A stretch of DNA of 53,584 nt from an uncultured Blautia sp. (lineage in GTDB: Bacteria; Bacillota; Clostridia; Lachnospirales; Lachnospiraceae), in NCBI GenBank assembly GCA_944380235.1, contig CALWHD010000195.1, positions 1 to 53,584 on the forward strand, written 5' to 3'. The stretch's first letter is position 1, and each line of letters starts with the position of its first letter. The translations under genes were made by a program, and so were the position numbers. Below, one piece after another: positions 43,289 through 51,005 of the stretch. The notes beneath the pieces were generated by a model. That model ran no database searches and had not been told where the DNA came from. It saw only the letters and a program-made list of their open reading frames with translations.

Positions 43289-43786
43289 ATGAAAAAACTT
43301 ATCATTTATCTACTGAAACCATTTTCGTTTCTCCCGGCAATTGCCGTTATGTATATGATTTTTTCCTTTTCCAGCCAGACAGGAGCAGATTCAGGAAATT
43401 TAAGTTATAAAGTCAGCTACGGCATAGTGACCGCAGCTGACCGGGTTCTTGAAAAAAATCTGAGTGAGAACGAAAAAGCAGATTATGCGGTCAGAATCGA
43501 ACTTCCCGTTCGCAAACTGGCTCACATGACCGAATATTTTATTCTTGCTGTCTGCATCTCTTTCCCCTTATTTGTCTATGGATTAAGAGGATTTTGGCTC
43601 CTTCTCATAGCCGGGCTGTTCTGTGTAGGATTCGCCTGCACAGACGAGTTTCACCAATCTTTTGTGGCAGGAAGAGGTCCGTCAAAAAGAGATGTTTTTA
43701 TTGACAGCTGCGGAGCTTTCATCGGGATTCTTCTGGTACAGATTTTCTGCCGCAGTTTTCTTCCTGCTCCTCGAAAAAGACGCTGA
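43289..43786 (+). CDS. VanZ family membrane protein
   Basis: 165-aa membrane protein with four hydrophobic segments. The VanZ signature is visible: PVRKLAHMTEYFILAV (conserved K-x2-H-x3-E-Y), then CTDEFHQSFVAGRGPSKRDVFIDS. VanZ of vancomycin elements gives low-level teicoplanin resistance; chromosomal relatives are of unknown function. The start at 43289 (MKKLIIYLL) follows AAAGGAAG; an upstream frame lacks a site. Its last 68 bp overlap the end of birA on the other strand. A TATAAT at 43255-43260 is the likely -10. Confidence 0.9.
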   Translation: MKKLIIYLLKPFSFLPAIAVMYMIFSFSSQTGADSGNLSYKVSYGIVTAADRVLEKNLSENEKADYAVRIELPVRKLAHMTEYFILAVCISFPLFVYGLRGFWLLLIAGLFCVGFACTDEFHQSFVAGRGPSKRDVFIDSCGAFIGILLVQIFCRSFLPAPRKRR

Positions 43787-44729
43787 CATCCCCGCAGGGC
43801 AGGATTTCTTCCTGCCCTTTTTCATTCTCCACAAGAAGCCTTCCGTCCCTTAAAATTTCCAAAGCTTTTACCTGTCTTTCCTTATTTCCGTATGCAACCT
43901 GTATCGTTCTTCCGGGCACAATATTTCTGGTTCTGTATTCTGCCGGAACTCCCGGCTTATCACACTCCAGGAGAAGTTCATTGACAATCTCTCCCACAAG
44001 TCTGTTTCTGTCTGCGGGCACCTTTTTTTCAAAAACCGCACCGGCAGAATCCTTTAATTGTCCCGGAAATCCCTGGGGTGGATTCCAAAGATTCAGCCCG
44101 ATTCCGACCACCGCAAATTCAATATCTCCTGTCTCAAAATCTGTCACTGCCTCTGTGAGGATCCCACATACTTTCTTTCCTCCCCGGTATAAATCATTGA
44201 CCCATTTGATCCCAAGCGAAACCCCGCATACTTTCTCCACTGCCCTGCAGACCGCCACTGCAGCTGCAGCTGTAATCTCCAGACTTTCTCCTGCTGTTTT
44301 TTTCGGATAAAGAAGAATACTTAAATATATCCCGCTTTCCTTTGGGGAATAAAAGCTCCTTCCCCGCCTTCCTCTCCCTGCATTCTGGCTCTCTGCTGCC
44401 ACCATAGAACCTGCCGGCAGTCTTCTCTCCATTGCAGCCTGTTTTAACCGCTGGTTCGTAGATGGGATTTCCTTCCAAATCTCTACCTCTGCATCCTGAT
44501 CTTTCAGCCACAGCCGGACGGCCTGCTCGGATAAAATGTCATTTTCTTCTTCCAGGACATATCCCCTGTTCTTTACTGCACGGATGTGGTACCCTTCCTC
44601 CCGCAGACTTTTTACTGCCTTCCAAATGGCTGTCCGCGAAACCTGCATTTTTTCTCCCAGTTCTTCTCCTCTGAGAAAGGTTCCTTTATTTTGTTCTAAC
44701 ATTTTTAGAAGTTCTGATTTGGTAGACAT
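43719..44729 (-). CDS. birA: Biotin operon repressor/biotin-protein ligase
   Basis: 336-aa bifunctional BirA. An N-terminal winged helix (about 1-60, LGEKMQVSRTAIWKAVKSLR) precedes the ligase domain with the biotinyl-AMP loop GRGRRGRSFYSP, KWVNDLYRGGKKVCGILTE and an SH3-like C-terminal domain. It biotinylates acyl-CoA carboxylases and may repress biotin genes. The start at 44729 (MSTKSELLKML) has only a weak GAGTGG ahead of it, because an IS607-type element ends about 20 nt upstream; in-frame starts at 44771 would lie in the element. The C-terminal ~15 residues are an extension overlapping vanZ. Confidence 0.9.
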   Translation of the reverse strand: MSTKSELLKMLEQNKGTFLRGEELGEKMQVSRTAIWKAVKSLREEGYHIRAVKNRGYVLEEENDILSEQAVRLWLKDQDAEVEIWKEIPSTNQRLKQAAMERRLPAGSMVAAESQNAGRGRRGRSFYSPKESGIYLSILLYPKKTAGESLEITAAAAVAVCRAVEKVCGVSLGIKWVNDLYRGGKKVCGILTEAVTDFETGDIEFAVVGIGLNLWNPPQGFPGQLKDSAGAVFEKKVPADRNRLVGEIVNELLLECDKPGVPAEYRTRNIVPGRTIQVAYGNKERQVKALEILRDGRLLVENEKGQEEILPCGDVSVFFEEQEENCGRKSVPEESR

Positions 44730-44749
44730 AGGACTGCCACTCAAAATAT

Positions 44750-44960
44750 GTTTAAACATACTCAAACACATCGAGAAATTGAAGTCCTTGCGGATACTTC
44801 TTACTGTTTCAATGTGTATGCTTTGGTGGTTACAAGTAACACACTACTCACAAATTCTTGTACACTCCACAGTCGTAAATTCCCGAAATAGCCTTCGGTA
44901 CATACTTACGTTTGCTTGATTATGCAACCTCGTAAGTTACAGCATCTCTAAGATTGAGAC
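44750..44960 (-). ncRNA. Presumptive TnpB guide RNA (omega RNA/reRNA)
   Basis: In IS605/IS607 elements a guide RNA covers the tnpB 3' end and the right end of the element, with the guide taken from the adjoining flank. The segment after tnpB can fold into GAAG-TA-TCC-GCAA-GGA-CTTC (a GNRA-capped hairpin) and GTTAC-TT-GTAAC, and then runs into GTTTAAAC at the element end. The guide would be the sequence just upstream of birA (from about 44749 downwards). The boundaries are inferred by family analogy. Confidence 0.4.
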
Positions 44961-46080
44961 TTGCATTAAAATCTCTATCTTCAATGTAGCCACACGAACA
45001 GCGATATATTCTGTCTGAAAGTTTTAAGTCTTTCTTGATACTACCGCAGCAATGACACATCTTGGAAGATGGATACCATCTGTCTACAATTCTTAATTCA
45101 ATACCGTTATTATCACATTTTGCTTTTAGCTTTGTTCTAAATTCATAGAATTTCTGTGATGCAACAGCCTTCGAGAGATGTTTGTTCTTCATCATGCCTG
45201 ACACATTCAAATCTTCAATAGCTATATAAGATGGCTTGGTTTTCACTATCTCTGCTACCGTTTTATTGATATAGACAGTACGGATGCTATCTATCTTATG
45301 ATGAAGTCTCTGTACTTTAAGCTTTTGTTTTTGTATATTCTTCTGAGTGGACTCTCCTTTCTTTAAATTCTCATACTTGCGTGAGAGACATCTTTGCTCT
45401 CTACGCAGTCTCTTTTCTAATTTCCCTACTCTTGCCGACTTATTGATGTTTTTATAGGTTTTACCATTTGAAATAACTGCAAAGTCTTTCAAACCCAAAT
45501 CTATTCCAATACCATCGCCGCTATTGTTAGCAATCTTGATATCCGGGATTTCAACAAGAACCGATACATAGTATCTATCTGCTTTCATTGACACCGTACC
45601 GCTTTTGATTTTCCATCCGTCTTTGATTGTTGGAATATAGCCTTTTTCTTTTAGGCGAACCCATCCTAAAGTCGGAATATTAAGTCTGTGTCTTTCGCAT
45701 TTACAATCTTTTGGATTATTTTTTACGAAATACATCTTTACGTCAGACTTACCTTTCTTCTTGAAATTCGGAAAAGCACTCTGATGTTTAAAAAATCTTG
45801 TAAATGCAGTATATCCATCTTCGATAGACTTTTTTACGGCTTTTGAATACACTTCCTTAATCCATGCTTTATCAGGATTGCCGGGAATATATTCGTTATT
45901 AAGCCATACGCTAAAACTCTTGCCTGTCATGAACTTTTCACCTTTATCATACAAGACTTTATTGTGACCAAGATAGAAATTATAGACATATCTACAAGTG
46001 CCGATAGTCTTGTTAATTTTGACTTTCTGCTCTGGTGTTGGATTTATTTCTGTCTTGTAGCTCTTTAGCAATTTCCTCAT
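44920..46080 (-). CDS. tnpB: TnpB RNA-guided endonuclease of the IS607 element
   Basis: 386-aa TnpB, ancestor of Cas12 nucleases. The RuvC-like catalytic residues appear intact: D in GIGIDLGLKDFA, E in YIAIEDLNVSGM and D in IEDRDFNASLN. The zinc finger is present as CHCCGS and CSCGY. The N-terminal region (MRKLLKSYKTEINPTPEQ) is normal and the length is that of full TnpB. TnpB cuts DNA matching its guide and helps keep the element in place. It overlaps the end of the tnpA remnant by 68 bp. No stop or frameshift is seen, unlike tnpA. Confidence 0.92.
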   Translation of the reverse strand: MRKLLKSYKTEINPTPEQKVKINKTIGTCRYVYNFYLGHNKVLYDKGEKFMTGKSFSVWLNNEYIPGNPDKAWIKEVYSKAVKKSIEDGYTAFTRFFKHQSAFPNFKKKGKSDVKMYFVKNNPKDCKCERHRLNIPTLGWVRLKEKGYIPTIKDGWKIKSGTVSMKADRYYVSVLVEIPDIKIANNSGDGIGIDLGLKDFAVISNGKTYKNINKSARVGKLEKRLRREQRCLSRKYENLKKGESTQKNIQKQKLKVQRLHHKIDSIRTVYINKTVAEIVKTKPSYIAIEDLNVSGMMKNKHLSKAVASQKFYEFRTKLKAKCDNNGIELRIVDRWYPSSKMCHCCGSIKKDLKLSDRIYRCSCGYIEDRDFNASLNLRDAVTYEVA

Positions 46081-46598
46081 CCCCTTCTATTTGTTTTTTA
46101 TACTTACGAAGCCCATACAACCTACAAGAAAATACGTGAAGTATAGATACAATATCCTGTACGCGTTCTTCTTGTGGTGATAGTTCTTCATTGTTTACTA
46201 CCGCTATGGTTGTATTGAACTTCATACAGAATTTTTCAAACCGATCATAGCCAAATCTGATAAATCTATCTTTGTGTGTAACTATGATAGTTTTAATTTT
46301 TTGTTCCATCACTTCATCTAATAGTTGATTCCACTTTTTTCGATTGTAGTTTAAGCCACTTCCGTAATCTTCGATACATTGGTCTACGATGATGCCATAA
46401 CAGTTTGACAATTATCATTTTCAGTATTTATACTCTTGAACTGAAGATATGGTCGTAAGTGTAATAACGCCTATCAGTTGGAGTTCAATTTGCTTTCAGA
46501 GTTCCTTCTCTGTCCCAACGTTGTAATGTTTTTGCAGAAACACCTAACAATTCAGCGAAATCCTTTGGCTTGTAATTAGTGATATTAAAAGTGTTCAT
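46013..46598 (-). pseudogene. tnpA: IS607-family serine recombinase tnpA, degenerate
   Basis: The 5' end reads MNTFNITNYKPKDFAELLGV, the IS607 MerR-like helix-turn-helix, from the ATG at 46596-46598. Codon 38 is a stop (TGA at 46485-46487) in the expected TLKANRTPTDRRYYTYD segment. About 25 codons further the frame shifts by one base. The segment that should hold the catalytic serine (family VIYARVS) is deleted, so the sequence jumps from NTENDNC to GIIVDQCIEDYGSGLNYN. The remaining C-terminal part (about 132 codons, from 46411) is intact but lacks the active site. The recombinase is therefore inactive. Comparison to the intact protein is from memory. Confidence 0.88.
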
Positions 46599-46677
46599 AA
46601 ACAATGTCCTCCATGAGTATGTTTAAACACATTTAATCATCATTGTCAATATTTTTGATTGCTTAAGGGATTCTCCT

Positions 46678-47592
46678 TTACTTCTCCAGATAAGCAAGAA
46701 TATTCTCGAATACCTGATATTTGTTTTTTTCATTAAGTATCTCATGGCGCATGTCAGGATACATTTTTCCCGTTACATGTTCATATCCCACATTTTTTAG
46801 GAACTGCAGCTGTTTTACAAATTTTCTGCCTCCTCCTATACAGGGATCTTCTTTACCTCCCAGGAATAAAATAGGCAGTTTTCTGTTTTTCATCTTCCAT
46901 CCTTTTGTGCTGTACGCTCCCTTTAAAAGGCAGAATAAAGATTCAAAACCATCTGCAGTAAAAAGAAATCCGCACAGCGGCGAATCATCATATTCCCTTA
47001 CCACCTGAGAATCAGAGCAAATCCACGCCGAATGACTTTTTTCCTTTTTGAACTTTGCGGCATAAGGTCCAAATGCCATTGCCTGGATTTCCTTACTCCT
47101 ATATTTTCCACCTTTCACTTTTTTCTGGATACGTGCCAGAAACAGCCCCAGATCCACTGCAGGATTCTTGCTGGGAGGTCCGGTGAGAATCAGCTTTTCT
47201 AACTCAAAATCATAATTTTTTAAATAATTTCGCGCCACCAGAGTTCCCATACTGTGCCCCAGCAAAAACAGGGGCATCTGTGGAAATTTTTTCTTGGTCC
47301 ACAAAGTAATCTGGTGAAGATCCCCGACAATTCCCTCCTCCTTTGTATCATAAAAATATCCCAGGTCAGAAGGTACCTTCACACTTTTTCCGTGGCCTCT
47401 GTGATCATGGATCACTGCCGCATACCCGTGATCAGCAAGGAACGTCATAAGAGGAAGATAACGCTCTTTATTTTCACACATTCCATGTGAGATCTGCACC
47501 ACGCCTTTCTTGCATTTTTCCGGTTCTGTCACAAGAACAGACAGGATGACACCGTCATATTCTGATCTGATTTCTGTGGTTTCTGTTTTCAT
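46678..47592 (-). CDS. Alpha/beta hydrolase, monoacylglycerol lipase/lysophospholipase type
   Basis: 304-aa serine hydrolase. The nucleophile elbow is GHSMG (S114), with the acid in GGKEDPC and the histidine in PDMRHEILNE near the C-terminus. The oxyanion-side ISHGMCENKERY and HDHRGHGKS are the family pattern of the hydrolase_4 (PldB/MGL) group. No signal peptide is seen, so it should be cytoplasmic. GGAAAGGAAGATGAG precedes the ATG. It lies upstream of the IS607 element and the displaced birA; it is probably unrelated in function. Confidence 0.88.
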   Translation of the reverse strand: MKTETTEIRSEYDGVILSVLVTEPEKCKKGVVQISHGMCENKERYLPLMTFLADHGYAAVIHDHRGHGKSVKVPSDLGYFYDTKEEGIVGDLHQITLWTKKKFPQMPLFLLGHSMGTLVARNYLKNYDFELEKLILTGPPSKNPAVDLGLFLARIQKKVKGGKYRSKEIQAMAFGPYAAKFKKEKSHSAWICSDSQVVREYDDSPLCGFLFTADGFESLFCLLKGAYSTKGWKMKNRKLPILFLGGKEDPCIGGGRKFVKQLQFLKNVGYEHVTGKMYPDMRHEILNEKNKYQVFENILAYLEK

Positions 47593-47658
47593 CTCATCTT
47601 CCTTTCCAACTTATAAAACGATAGACGGCACGCATATGCGGACCGCCTATTGCTACAC

Positions 47659-47694
47659 AAAAAGCTGCTGTACAGAACACGTACAGCAGCTTTT
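47659..47694 (-). terminator. Terminator of the polyferredoxin gene
   Basis: Minus strand AAAAGCTGCTGTAC stem with a 7-nt loop, followed by CTTTTTGTGT. The arms (47659-47673, 47681-47694) are perfectly paired over 14 bp. Confidence 0.85.
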
Positions 47695-47698
47695 CCCA

Positions 47699-48085
47699 TT
47701 AGTCTTCTACAATTTCAAGAACATCTGCCGGACAGGCTTTTGCGCAGATACCACAGGCAATACATTTGCTGCTCACCGGTGATTCTTCTGCCTTTACCAT
47801 AACTTTAAACGGACAGACTTCTACACATTTGCCGCAGCCGGTACATTTCTTTTTATTGATCATGTAAACACCTTTTGCATTCTGAGTAATGGCCTCTTCC
47901 GGACAGGCTTTTGCACATTTGCCGCACTGTACACAGACCATAGGCTTCGCATCGCCGTTTTTATCAATAATCTGGATGCAGGACTTATCCGGGTCGAACT
48001 CCTTGTAAAAGCTTTCAGAACATGCCCTTACGCATTCAAGACATGCCATACACTTAGAACCTTTTTTTACTTTCAGTTTCTTCAT
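47699..48085 (-). CDS. Polyferredoxin with four 4Fe-4S cysteine motifs
   Basis: 128 aa with four C-x2-C-x2-C-x3-C motifs: CMACLECVRAC, CVQCGKCAKAC, CTGCGKCVEVC and CIACGICAKAC, so up to four [4Fe-4S] clusters could be bound. The arrangement resembles electron-transfer subunits of hydrogenase, CO dehydrogenase or aldehyde oxidoreductase complexes, but no such enzyme adjoins, so the partner is unknown. The start at 48085 (MKKLKVKKG) follows GGAGGA. It has its own promoter with a 5' leader hairpin (TCCGCA/TGCGGA). Confidence 0.88.
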   Translation of the reverse strand: MKKLKVKKGSKCMACLECVRACSESFYKEFDPDKSCIQIIDKNGDAKPMVCVQCGKCAKACPEEAITQNAKGVYMINKKKCTGCGKCVEVCPFKVMVKAEESPVSSKCIACGICAKACPADVLEIVED

Positions 48086-48145
48086 GATTTTATCCTCCTT
48101 GTAACTCCGCATTCAGCTGCGGAAAACATAATATGGTATTTGATA

Positions 48146-48174
48146 ATTCTACCATTATCCGGAGGATTTCTCAA
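48146..48174 (-). promoter_or_regulatory. Promoter of the polyferredoxin gene
   Basis: Minus strand TTGAGA (48169-48174), 17-bp spacer, TAGAAT (48146-48151). Confidence 0.7.
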
Positions 48175-48195
48175 GATTGTTTTCTGCTTACTTGC

Positions 48196-48534
48196 TTATA
48201 ATTTCAGGAACTGCTCGACATTCACAATAAATACCGTCGCCCCGCCTACATCGATGGTAACAGGAGGAGCTGCGTATCCCAGAACAGGGCCCTTGGTCCC
48301 TGCAGAATAGGTTGGATTGATCAGCACCTCTTTCCTCCTGGAGCATTCTTCTTTGATCACTTTAAGCACAGTATCTACATTTTCATCTTCTGTACCAATC
48401 ATAAGTGTGGCATTTCCTTTTCTCAGGAATCCTCCGGTACTGGAAAGCTTTGTAACACTGATCTTCTCCTTATTCAGCCGTTCTATTACAAATCCTTCGT
48501 CCTCTTTTCTCACGATAGCAAAAATCATTTTCAT
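48196..48534 (-). CDS. PII-like cyclic-di-AMP receptor protein (DarA/CdaR family)
   Basis: 112-aa, PF06153-type protein that binds cyclic di-AMP as a trimer. Motifs include NKEKISVTKLSSTGGFLRKGN, in which the loop between the first strands and GGFLRKGN contacts the nucleotide, and IGTEDENVDTVLKVIKEEC. The start at 48534 (MKMIFAIV) follows AAGGAGG; a longer frame extends through the promoter. It is a single gene behind a near-consensus promoter. What it controls downstream is not known from this window. Confidence 0.9.
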   Translation of the reverse strand: MKMIFAIVRKEDEGFVIERLNKEKISVTKLSSTGGFLRKGNATLMIGTEDENVDTVLKVIKEECSRRKEVLINPTYSAGTKGPVLGYAAPPVTIDVGGATVFIVNVEQFLKL

Positions 48535-48583
48535 AATGCAGTACCTCCTTGAATATTGTACATATTCACTAAAAACTGTGCTT

Positions 48584-48612
48584 ATTATAACACAATTCTG
48601 AAATCCTGCCAA
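48584..48612 (-). promoter_or_regulatory. Promoter of the cyclic-di-AMP receptor gene
   Basis: Minus strand TTGGCA (48607-48612), 17-bp spacer, TATAAT (48584-48589). Confidence 0.8.
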
Positions 48613-48634
48613 CATTTTATCGTACTAAAGTTTT

Positions 48635-48669
48635 AAAAAAAGCGCTGCGCAATCTGCGCAACGCTTTTT
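48635..48669 (-). terminator. Terminator after tRNA-Gly
   Basis: Minus strand AAAAAGCGTTGCGCA/TGCGCAGCGCTTTTTT stem (one mismatch) with a 3-nt loop and T-run, 13 nt after the tRNA. Confidence 0.85.
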
Positions 48670-48681
48670 ACAAAAAATAAA

Positions 48682-48754
48682 AGCGCGAGACGGGACTCGA
48701 ACCCGCGGCCTCGACCTTGGCAAGGTCGCGCTCCACCAACTGAGCCACTCGCGC
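48682..48754 (-). tRNA. tRNA-Gly (anticodon GCC)
   Basis: Minus strand 73-nt cloverleaf. The acceptor GCGCGAG pairs with CTCGCGC; the D arm is GGCTCAGTTGGTGGAGC; the anticodon arm is CGACC-TTGCCAA-GGTCG with GCC; the T arm is CGGGTTCGAGTCCCG, which is canonical. CCA is not encoded. It reads GGC and GGT codons. It stands alone with its own promoter at 48794-48822, a leader hairpin TGAGAGA/TCTCTCA, and a terminator. Confidence 0.97.
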
Positions 48755-48793
48755 ATTTCTGTTCTGAGAGATGTTCTCTCAAGCACAGGTAAT

Positions 48794-48822
48794 AATATAC
48801 TATAGAATTTTTTGTTTGTCAA
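48794..48822 (-). promoter_or_regulatory. Promoter of tRNA-Gly
   Basis: Minus strand TTGACA (48817-48822), 17-bp spacer, TATATT (48794-48799), 40 nt upstream of the tRNA. Confidence 0.85.
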
Positions 48823-48919
48823 CAATTTTTTTTAATTATTTTTTACAGACCTGTCCTGTTCTTTCAGAACCCCGGATTATCTTCCCTCACAAGACCGGAT
48901 GTACCCAGTATACTTTTTA

Positions 48920-49684
48920 TCAGGTCCTCAGAATTACACTGAGCACATACTGATTGTTGGGGAAGTTTTTATGACTGATATCATCCAGACGAATTAAATC
49001 CACATCCAGCCACAGTTCCTCAGCCACTACCATAAAATGAGAAAACATGACTCCAAAATTCATTTCCTCGAATTTTCCCATACGGTCCATAGCGTGCCTT
49101 TTGGCAAACACATGAATCCTGTTATCATAAACTACAAATCTCCATGGCTGACTGTTGAAACTGGATGGTGCCAGGCGCGCCGCATCCAAAAGCTGCTTGA
49201 TCCACTGACGCGGAATCTCTTTATAGACACAAAGATCCTTAAGATCAATGCGCCGTGCCTCCGCCGCCTTTCTGGTATAGCTTCCTCTGCTCTTCCCGAA
49301 TGCCAGCATGATCATAAATTTCATAGGTCCCCGGTTGGTATTTCCAAACCTTGGCTTCACATTTCCCAAAAAACAACTTCCCAGTCCTTTGGTACAGAGA
49401 AACAAAGCGATTTGTTCCATGATATATCCGGCATTCATCTGAGCCAGATCTTTATCTTCCGAATAAAATGCAAGATAATAGGGTGCCTTTGTCCCCAACA
49501 AATGCATCAGTTTATTTTGACCTCTTGTATTATCAATAATGGAAATCTCTGTCCGGATACCCGGGTTGAGTCCCTCTATCTGAGAATAAAAATCCCTTAT
49601 CTCCTGAATCAACTCACTGCTCACAGGCTCCATCTCGTAACTATGGACAGATTTTCTTAAAAAAATAGCCTCATATAAATTCAT
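48920..49684 (-). CDS. Nitroreductase family protein
   Basis: 254-aa FMN-dependent oxidoreductase of the TM1586-like nitroreductase branch. The N-terminal IFLRKSVHSYEMEPVSSE is the family FMN-binding start; later come LGTKAPYYLAFYSED, AGYIMEQIALFLCTKGLGSCFLG and the second-half segment APSSFNSQPWRFVVYD, where the SFNSQPWRF motif contacts FMN. The protein is a pseudo-dimer fold typical of this subgroup. The reduced substrate is unknown. GGTGAGAAT precedes the ATG, with a TACAAT -10 about 30 nt upstream. No neighbour hints at a pathway. Confidence 0.88.
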   Translation of the reverse strand: MNLYEAIFLRKSVHSYEMEPVSSELIQEIRDFYSQIEGLNPGIRTEISIIDNTRGQNKLMHLLGTKAPYYLAFYSEDKDLAQMNAGYIMEQIALFLCTKGLGSCFLGNVKPRFGNTNRGPMKFMIMLAFGKSRGSYTRKAAEARRIDLKDLCVYKEIPRQWIKQLLDAARLAPSSFNSQPWRFVVYDNRIHVFAKRHAMDRMGKFEEMNFGVMFSHFMVVAEELWLDVDLIRLDDISHKNFPNNQYVLSVILRT

Positions 49685-49797
49685 ATTCTCACCTTTTAAT
49701 CTTTGTGTAACATTATTGTAACATACATTTCTTGAAATGCAATGCCCAAAATTACCGAAAAAACGGAAGATTATGAAAACATTCTATAAACTTTTTC

Positions 49798-49852
49798 TTG
49801 ACAAACCTGATTTTCCTTCGTATTATTGTATTAAGTAAATAGTACAATAATA
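49798..49852 (+). promoter_or_regulatory. Promoter and operator of the GntR-ABC operon
   Basis: TTGACA (49798-49803), 17-bp spacer, TATTAT (49821-49826). A perfect 10-bp inverted repeat TATTATTGTA/TACAATAATA (49821-49830 and 49843-49852) covers the -10 box and start region, a position suited to repression by the GntR protein encoded first in the operon. Confidence 0.85.
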
Positions 49853-49929
49853 CAGTAATACAAGAACTTTGGAAATGATTTTCTGATTATTTCCATCCAC
49901 ACACAAAAACAGGAGGTGCATATCCCGAT

Positions 49930-50310
49930 ATGGCATGGAATCTGAATTCAGAACGCCCTATTTATTCCCAGCTTATGGAGCGCATCACGTTTGACATTAT
50001 CTCCGGCATTTATCCGCCTGGCTCCCAGCTTCCATCAGTAAGAGCCCTTGCCCAGGATGCCGGCGTTAATCCGAACACCATGCAGAAAGCAATGGCAGAG
50101 CTGGAAAGAACCGGGCTGATCTACAGCCAAAGAACCAGCGGACGTTTTATAACGGAGGATTTAGGTATGATTGATAAAACAAAAAAAGAGCTTGCTTCAG
50201 AAGAGATTAAAGAATTTCTGAAAAAAATGGAACGCATTGGCTTTTCCAGAGAAACTACTTTGAAATTGATCGAAAACATGAAAGATACAAAAGAGGAGGG
50301 AGAATCATGA
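49930..50310 (+). CDS. GntR-family regulator, YtrA subfamily
   Basis: 126 aa. The winged helix-turn-helix (about 8-75) has the YtrA/GntR features RPIYSQLMERITFDIISG, YPPGSQLPSVRALAQDAGVN and NPNTMQKAMAELERTGLIYS. The effector domain is reduced to about 50 helical residues, typical of YtrA regulators that control ABC transporters of cell-envelope stress. AGGAGG lies 9 nt before the ATG. It overlaps the ATPase gene by 4 nt and heads a three-gene operon controlled by the dyad over its own promoter. Confidence 0.93.
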   Translation: MAWNLNSERPIYSQLMERITFDIISGIYPPGSQLPSVRALAQDAGVNPNTMQKAMAELERTGLIYSQRTSGRFITEDLGMIDKTKKELASEEIKEFLKKMERIGFSRETTLKLIENMKDTKEEGES

Positions 50311-51005
50311 AGCCGATTTTGGAATGCAGTAAGGTCACCAAACGCTACGGCAACAAGACTGCACTGGACAACATCAGCCTTTCCCTGGAAAGAGGAAAGA
50401 TTATTGGCCTTTTGGGGCCTAACGGAAGCGGAAAATCCACATTGATCAAACTGATCAACGGACTTCTGGTACCTACAGAAGGCACCCTTTTGATCAATGG
50501 ACTCCTTCCCGGTCCGGAAACAAAAAAAATCGTCTCCTATCTTCCGGAAAGAACTTACCTGATACCCTGGATGAAAGTCAGTGATATCATTTCCTACTTT
50601 GCTGACTTTTACGAAGACTTTGACAAGAGCAGAGCTTATGATATGCTTCAGCGGCTGGACATCAATCCTTCTGACCGTCTGAAAACTATGTCAAAAGGCA
50701 CAAAAGAGAAGGTACAGCTGATTCTTGTCATGAGCCGCCGCGCCAGTCTTTACTGCCTGGACGAACCTATTGCAGGAGTAGATCCAGCAGCCAGAGATTA
50801 CATACTCTCTACTATCATAAACAATTATGATGAAAATGCCACGATCCTGATCTCCACCCATCTGATCTCCGATGTCGAAAATATTCTGGATGATGTTATC
50901 TTTATCAAAAACGGGCACATCCGCCTGATCGACAGCGTGGAAAACATCCGGTTCAACCAGGGAAAATCCGTCGATACACTGTTTCGGGAGGTATTCAAAT
51001 GTTAA
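50307..51005 (+). CDS. ABC transporter ATP-binding protein
   Basis: 232-aa ATPase. Walker A is GPNGSGKST (about 36-44); the signature region is TMSKGTKEKVQLILV instead of LSGGQ, a variant found in YtrB/BcrA-type ATPases; Walker B is LYCLDEPIAGVDP, and the H-loop is STHL. It overlaps the GntR gene (ATGA) and the permease by 7 nt, so the three are coupled. The substrate is not predictable. Confidence 0.92.
   Translation: MKPILECSKVTKRYGNKTALDNISLSLERGKIIGLLGPNGSGKSTLIKLINGLLVPTEGTLLINGLLPGPETKKIVSYLPERTYLIPWMKVSDIISYFADFYEDFDKSRAYDMLQRLDINPSDRLKTMSKGTKEKVQLILVMSRRASLYCLDEPIAGVDPAARDYILSTIINNYDENATILISTHLISDVENILDDVIFIKNGHIRLIDSVENIRFNQGKSVDTLFREVFKC

Larger units (their letters stand above)
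44750..46628 (-). mobile_element. IS607-family insertion element (IS607-like TnpA remnant plus TnpB)
   Basis: The element holds a decayed serine-recombinase gene (tnpA) followed by an overlapping tnpB, the IS607 gene order. A 15-bp sequence GTTTAAACATACTCA appears at 44750-44764 and, inverted, at 46614-46628, and I take these as the approximate ends. IS607 elements normally lack long terminal inverted repeats, so the repeats may include a palindromic target. It is lodged between the lipase gene and birA, 21 nt from the birA start codon, with tnpB in the same direction as birA. A -35-like TTGACA (46644-46649) is on the far side. Confidence 0.85.
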
